64,000 nt of DNA from positions 124,001 to 188,000 of the forward strand of contig JAIWWG010000012.1 in assembly GCA_025435555.1 (NCBI GenBank). Reading direction: 5' to 3'. The stretch comes from Chytriomyces cf. hyalinus JEL632 (Eukaryota > Chytridiomycota > Chytridiomycetes > Chytridiales > Chytriomycetaceae). Made by a program: the position numbers and the translations under genes. Positions within the stretch are counted from its first letter, which is position 1, and each line of letters opens with the position of its first letter. The notes under the pieces are model-generated. The model made no database searches, was not told where the DNA came from, and saw only the letters and a program-made list of their open reading frames with translations. Positions 60,161-64,000 of this stretch are shown piece by piece.

Positions 60161-60685
60161 ATGCCGTTGCCACCATTGCAGCCATCCGAAATCAGCATTG
60201 CAACTTCCAATGCACTGAATGCAGCTGTGAATGTAGCTCCAAATGGAGCAAACCCATCAATCGAAATATTGACTGAAGCTGCTGTGGGAGCTTTGAATGT
60301 AACTGCAGGAGCTCAGGGTGGAGATCCGAAACTATACACATTTGTTGAGTATACATGCAGCAACAAAATTATGCTGTGTTACAACGAATTCGAAACTGGA
60401 CTTGAGGGTCATCCATCTGTCAACTTGATGGAGCAGAAGAACGGCACGAAATGGCGGGAATGGCAGATGGGAACAAAGTGGGTGAACAAGATGACAAAGA
60501 CATTTCTTTTGCAGCAGCAGATCTATAACCATGTCAAGTGCATGGTCACAGCGACAGGGCGCACCATCATTGAAATCGCGACGCAGCTTCAATCAGAGAT
60601 GGATTCTCTTGTTGGGACAAACAAGAAACGTGGCTTGGACTTTTATTCAGACCACTTAAAACATGATGCGCGTGTTGAAGAATAA
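60161..60685 (+). CDS. GCR1_C-domain protein, separated tail of the Crypton-like element
   Basis: Open frame of 174 residues. The C-terminal half carries the GCR1_C pattern: KIMLCYNEFETGLEGHPSV, NGTKWREWQMGTKWVNKM and LLQQQIYNHVKCMV correspond to the W-R-E-(Y/F)-x-x-G-L-G-G-x-P-S-V, G-x-K-W-R and R-x-x-I-Y-x-x-I positions of that domain, a DNA-binding tail also found in yeast Gcr1 and Msn1. The N-terminal part is Asn/Ala-rich. It probably was the last domain of the recombinase protein and is now separated from it by the 1.1-kb repeat. Confidence 0.7.
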   Translation: MPLPPLQPSEISIATSNALNAAVNVAPNGANPSIEILTEAAVGALNVTAGAQGGDPKLYTFVEYTCSNKIMLCYNEFETGLEGHPSVNLMEQKNGTKWREWQMGTKWVNKMTKTFLLQQQIYNHVKCMVTATGRTIIEIATQLQSEMDSLVGTNKKRGLDFYSDHLKHDARVEE

Positions 60686-60694
60686 AGCTTTATT
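60681..60694. terminator. Perfect palindromic poly(A)-type signal
   Basis: AATAAAGCTTTATT overlaps the stop of the GCR1_C frame (60683-60685) and would serve both strands. Confidence 0.6.
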
Positions 60695-61722
60695 TCAGTT
60701 TTTCGGCATTGTGTTTGGAGTTGGTTTGTGTATCTCTCTTTGGTTGCTGGTACTGTGGCATTGCTGTGTGTTGTTTGTGTTGCGTGTGCGGAAAAATAAA
60801 AATCGTATGCCACAAAAGTGGAGATGCACCACAATGTGATTCGTAACCCTCACCGTGAAATGTGTTTTATATCTGTAAAATACTTAGGCTGCGTTCGGCA
60901 AGGGTTAAAATACTGCTTATAAGGGGCCAAAGTTGTATTTTTTTGTCAAACACAACATCACAGATATCAACTGATGAAAATATACAATCTGACCACCAAA
61001 GACACCAAAACAGTATTTGCGAGATGGAGTTATTTTGCAGATCCTATTTCCAAGCCCAAATGTACAACTTGGCCCACTTCAGCTCCACATTGGAGAAACA
61101 GCCAGGAGCCGTTTTCCAAGCTCAATATACAGTATTTGATGGAAAAAGTGGTTGCACAAGACACTCACTTTAATTTGAATACAAATGAACCCCAAGAAAA
61201 AGGAAACCCTTCGCAAAAAGAAAACCTCTGCACTCCTCCCAGCTCCCCGTTACACACTTTTTGGCCCTTCCACAGAAATAATCATCTTCCACAAGTGACG
61301 CAGAAATTCAACAGATGCCTCGTCTGTCAGAGTCCCAAAAAAAGTCGCAGCTCAGTGAGAGTTTTCAAACAATTCACAGTACCTGCCTGTGAGTGACATG
61401 TCCAGCCAATCAAGCTTTTCTCCATTCAGCTCTCCATTGAACTGGTGAGCACCCTGTTCACTTTTTTGGTGACAAAGATGGACAGTTGAATAGCAGGAGA
61501 CAAGATGACAAGTTCATCAGTGCAACTGGAGGCGGTGGTGCTGGTGGTGCTGGTGGTGTATTCAGGGCAACAACGATGGACTTCAGGCCTTCAGCAAAGA
61601 CAGCAAGTTCAGATGGAGGTGCCGCCAGAGTATGGGAGCACTTCGGACGTTCCCCTACACTTTCACCGGAGCTGAGAAGAGCAGATACTTTTTTTTGTTG
61701 AGTGGCTGTTCATAAAACAGTG

Positions 61723-62356
61723 TCAGTAGAGGCAAAAAGATTCAGCAACGGGTGAAAACTTACTGATGGCAGCAGAAGGTGTTGCTAAGAAAGGATTTGG
61801 GGTTGATACAGTAGATGACAGAATAGGTGAATCCCAGTGACCAATGATCGGAGTAGCTGCATGTGAGGCTAAGCTTTGTGGCACCACACTCGAACCTGAG
61901 GGACCACTGTTAGGGTAGGGAAGAGAAGGCGGGAGTGGTGCAAAGGACAACGGGTCGTCATTGTTGACAAGGTCTTGAGAAAAGTCAGAGGGTCCTGCAG
62001 TAATTGGCTTGCTGGTATAGATGTATTGGTGGCAGGAGAAGCAGGTGGGGCTGAAGCACCTGCCATGATTCTGGCTTGAACGTTCCAGCAGCTTGTTTGC
62101 CACAATCAGCATCAATCAACAGCGAATGCAGCATGTAGGAGACTTCTTCCTTTGCCCAAGAGTGCAGTCGCTGTACTGGAGCAGTCTGGGCTGGAGCCGT
62201 CTGTGTTGGAGGGGTCTGTGTTAGAACGTACGATTGAGGCTGGGCATGTGTGTGGGCTGGAGGCTGGGCATGAGTGTGGATTGGAGGGTGAGGTGGTATC
62301 TGGTACGGCTGAGCATTCCAGTGGGGTGACGTCTGCGGCACTGATCGTGGTGCCAT
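61723..62356 (-). CDS. Accessory Myb/SANT-like protein of the third element
   Basis: Start at 62356 (MAPRSVPQTSPHWNAQPYQI). A Pro/Gln/Thr-rich N-terminus precedes a SANT/Myb_DNA-bind_3-type domain (LHSWAKEEVSYMLHSLLIDA, GKQAAGTFKPESW). The frame then changes: a GT after TGGCAG near 62065 suggests an intron, and the frame ending at 61723 (SFAPLPPSLPYPNSGPSGSS) would be the rest. The exact join was not resolved. Confidence 0.5.
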
Positions 62357-62529
62357 TACGTCTTGTTCTTGGAAGAAAAAAAGCAAAGATGGGGCCACCC
62401 ATTCCCCTTATTGCATCATTGCAATGAGGGGATATGAGTCACAGTGTTTGCCCTCAAGTGGAGGAGAAAAAAGTGCAAGCACTGCATGGCTGCCAACACA
62501 CTGCCATAACAACACCAACAGCAACCTGC

Positions 62530-62715
62530 CGCCTCCTCTGCCCAGAGCTACTCTCCCACCACCACCTCCAGCACTGCACCCTCCAGCACCCCACCCTCCA
62601 GCACCAACACTTCAGCCACCTGCACCCTCCAGCACCAACAATTCAGCCACCACCTCCAGCACTGCACCCTCCAGCACTGCACCTCCAGCACCAACACTTC
62701 AGCCCAGCACCAATG
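62530..62715 (+). repeat. CCAGCACC / CACTTCAGCCA minisatellite
   Basis: Irregular tandem copies of CTCCAGCACCAACA-like units. It encodes Pro/Ala/Thr runs in all frames and is probably noncoding. Confidence 0.7.
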
Positions 62716-62925
62716 CAGGCGCTGCTGTTTCCAGCCACCTATAGTCCCCACAAACAGCACAGTCGCTACAAAAGGCATCCACTGCTGTTCCCATCATAAA
62801 CCTCTCAATCACTCAGGCTTGGTCACGGTCAACCTGCATCCAGGGCATTCAGTATGTTTGAAGAGCCCTAACATGTTATCACGACAGCTAATCAACTTGC
62901 ACCGAACAGTCAAACCGTCACCAAA

Positions 62926-64000
62926 ATGACCATGCCTCCTTTGACCCAAAGGCAGGAGCTTGAACGCATCATCAAGAAAGCCTTGTTAATGATGATTCTT
63001 CGCATAACTATCTCGCTCATCGACAAGAACCTCCGCAGGCGGATCTGAGTCCCGCGGCACACTTCCATTCTGAGAGGAAGCATGTGGCTGCAAGAAATCC
63101 GCTGTGGACATCCTACTTGAATCCTCAACGCCCTTCAGATGAACACTAAAACCTTTGAGTAAGTGAGCTTTCATTTTTTTGCTGTTGTTCTTTTATTGAG
63201 GCTATTCTTTTCAGTGGCTTGATGCACCTGCTAGTGTCAACTGGAGCACTTCCAACAACTCGGTTCATGCAGCCGTCTGAGCAAGTTGCCATTTTCCTGT
63301 ATGTTGTGGGAGGGAATAACTCCAACCATGTGATGCAAGAGCGATTTCAACGCTCTGCGGATACTGTCAGTCAATCTTTTCAAGGGGTACTGAATGCCCT
63401 CCTTAAGCTGCAACGGAAATTCATGTGCCTGCTGCAAGCAGATAACCCCCCTGAAATTGCGTTCAATCCCAAATTCTCCCCATTCTTCAATGGCTGTGTA
63501 GGAGCATTTGATGGGACGCACATCAGTGCCGTTGTAGGTGAAACTGAAAGCAACCCATACCGATGTCGTAAAGGCAGATTGCTGACACAGAACGTGCTTG
63601 GTGTTTGTGGCCTTGACATGAAGTTTCAGTTCATTCATGCAGGCTGGGAGAGTTTTGCTCATGACGGCAAAGTGCTTGCAGATGCATACAAAATTGGATT
63701 TGTCATTCCAGAAGGGAGATGGTATGTTGCAGATGCAGGTTATGCACAGCAGGACAATGTTCTTGTTCCCTACCACGGAGTGAGGTATCATCTGAAGGAG
63801 CAGTGCCAAGGCAACCTAGAGTATGATTCGTTATTGAATGATTTGCTTTGAATTGGTTGTCATTGATTATGAATGATTTACTTCTCAGACCTGTTGATGC
63901 AAAGGAGCTGTTCAACCTGCGGCATGCGGAGCTTCGGAATGTGGTGGAACAAATATTTGGCTGCCCGGGAAAGCAGTTTCCCATTCTAAAGCACATGTGG
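62926..64000 (+). CDS. Harbinger (HARBI1-like) transposase, partial at window edge
   Basis: Exons: about 62926-63158, 63215-63820 and 63889 to beyond the window. The first begins MTMPPLTQRQELERIIKKAL and later reads SMWLQEIRCGHP, followed by a TGA (63119-63121) that may replace an Arg codon. The main exon encodes LMHLLVSTGALPTTRFMQPS, VGAFDGTHISAVV (first D), RWYVADAGYAQQDNVLVPYH (second D), and after the next intron LRNVVEQIFG (E). So the catalytic triad is kept, with one apparent stop in the 5' part. The C-terminus is outside the window. Confidence 0.75.

Larger units (their letters stand above)
56675..60685 (+). mobile_element. Crypton-like tyrosine-recombinase element, decayed and interrupted
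   Basis: Reading from left: an acidic N-terminus near 56700-56925, a recombinase-type core over 57135-58670, a helical segment to about 58850, then the 1.1-kb repeat copy 2 (58902-59996), then a linker (59997-60160) and a GCR1_C-type domain (60161-60685). Cryptons combine such a tyrosine recombinase with a GCR1_C DNA-binding tail. Several stops and frame changes exist in the core, so it is dead; boundaries are approximate because Cryptons lack inverted repeats. Confidence 0.6.
60887..64000. mobile_element. Third Harbinger-type DNA transposon, left part (runs off window)
   Basis: Starts with GGCTGCGTTCGGCAAGG directly after a TTA (60884-60886), as expected of a Harbinger end; the right end is outside the window. 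It holds a SANT-like gene (minus) and a transposase (plus), here divergent, unlike in the first two elements. Confidence 0.65.

Overview
The window looks like a nuclear segment of a zoosporic (flagellated) fungus, most likely a chytrid. Evidence: dense genes with short GT-AG introns of about 55-110 nt; fungal families such as an OPT transporter, a chitin-age style single-pass protein set and an S10 peptidase; and flagellum or basal-body type genes that moulds and yeasts lack (CCDC77, a TMEM249-like protein, katanin p60). Exon boundaries were worked out by hand. Several reconstructed genes sum to an exact multiple of three (katanin, MFS, OPT, GNL1, MED17, Sel1-F-box copy A, TMEM249-like), which supports them.

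Region 1 (1-16 kb): an S10 carboxypeptidase that has lost its catalytic serine, a membrane-anchored ATPase-like protein, a katanin p60 with an unusual long N-terminus, an MLKL-like helical-bundle plus kinase-like protein, a decayed unknown gene, an F-box/LRR protein, an MFS transporter, a P-loop polynucleotide-kinase-like protein and a low-complexity protein.

Region 2 (16-46 kb) is mostly housekeeping: a mitochondrial-type protein, an OPT oligopeptide transporter divergent from GNL1, a single-pass membrane protein, a CHK-kinase-like gene with an apparent one-base frameshift, the TMEM249-like and CCDC77 genes, MED17, a Sel1-repeat/F-box/LRR gene with a tandem decayed copy that carried along the last exon of MED17, UTP6, a class V aminotransferase and an M1 aminopeptidase.

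Region 3 (46-64 kb) is a transposon cluster: a 4.4-kb PIF/Harbinger element that looks whole (46155-50599), a second, different DDE element with long imperfect inverted repeats (54198-56674), a decayed Crypton-like tyrosine-recombinase element whose GCR1_C tail is split off by a 1.1-kb repeat, a second copy of that 1.1-kb repeat, and the left part of a third Harbinger-type element running off the right edge. No tRNA, rRNA or CRISPR array was seen.
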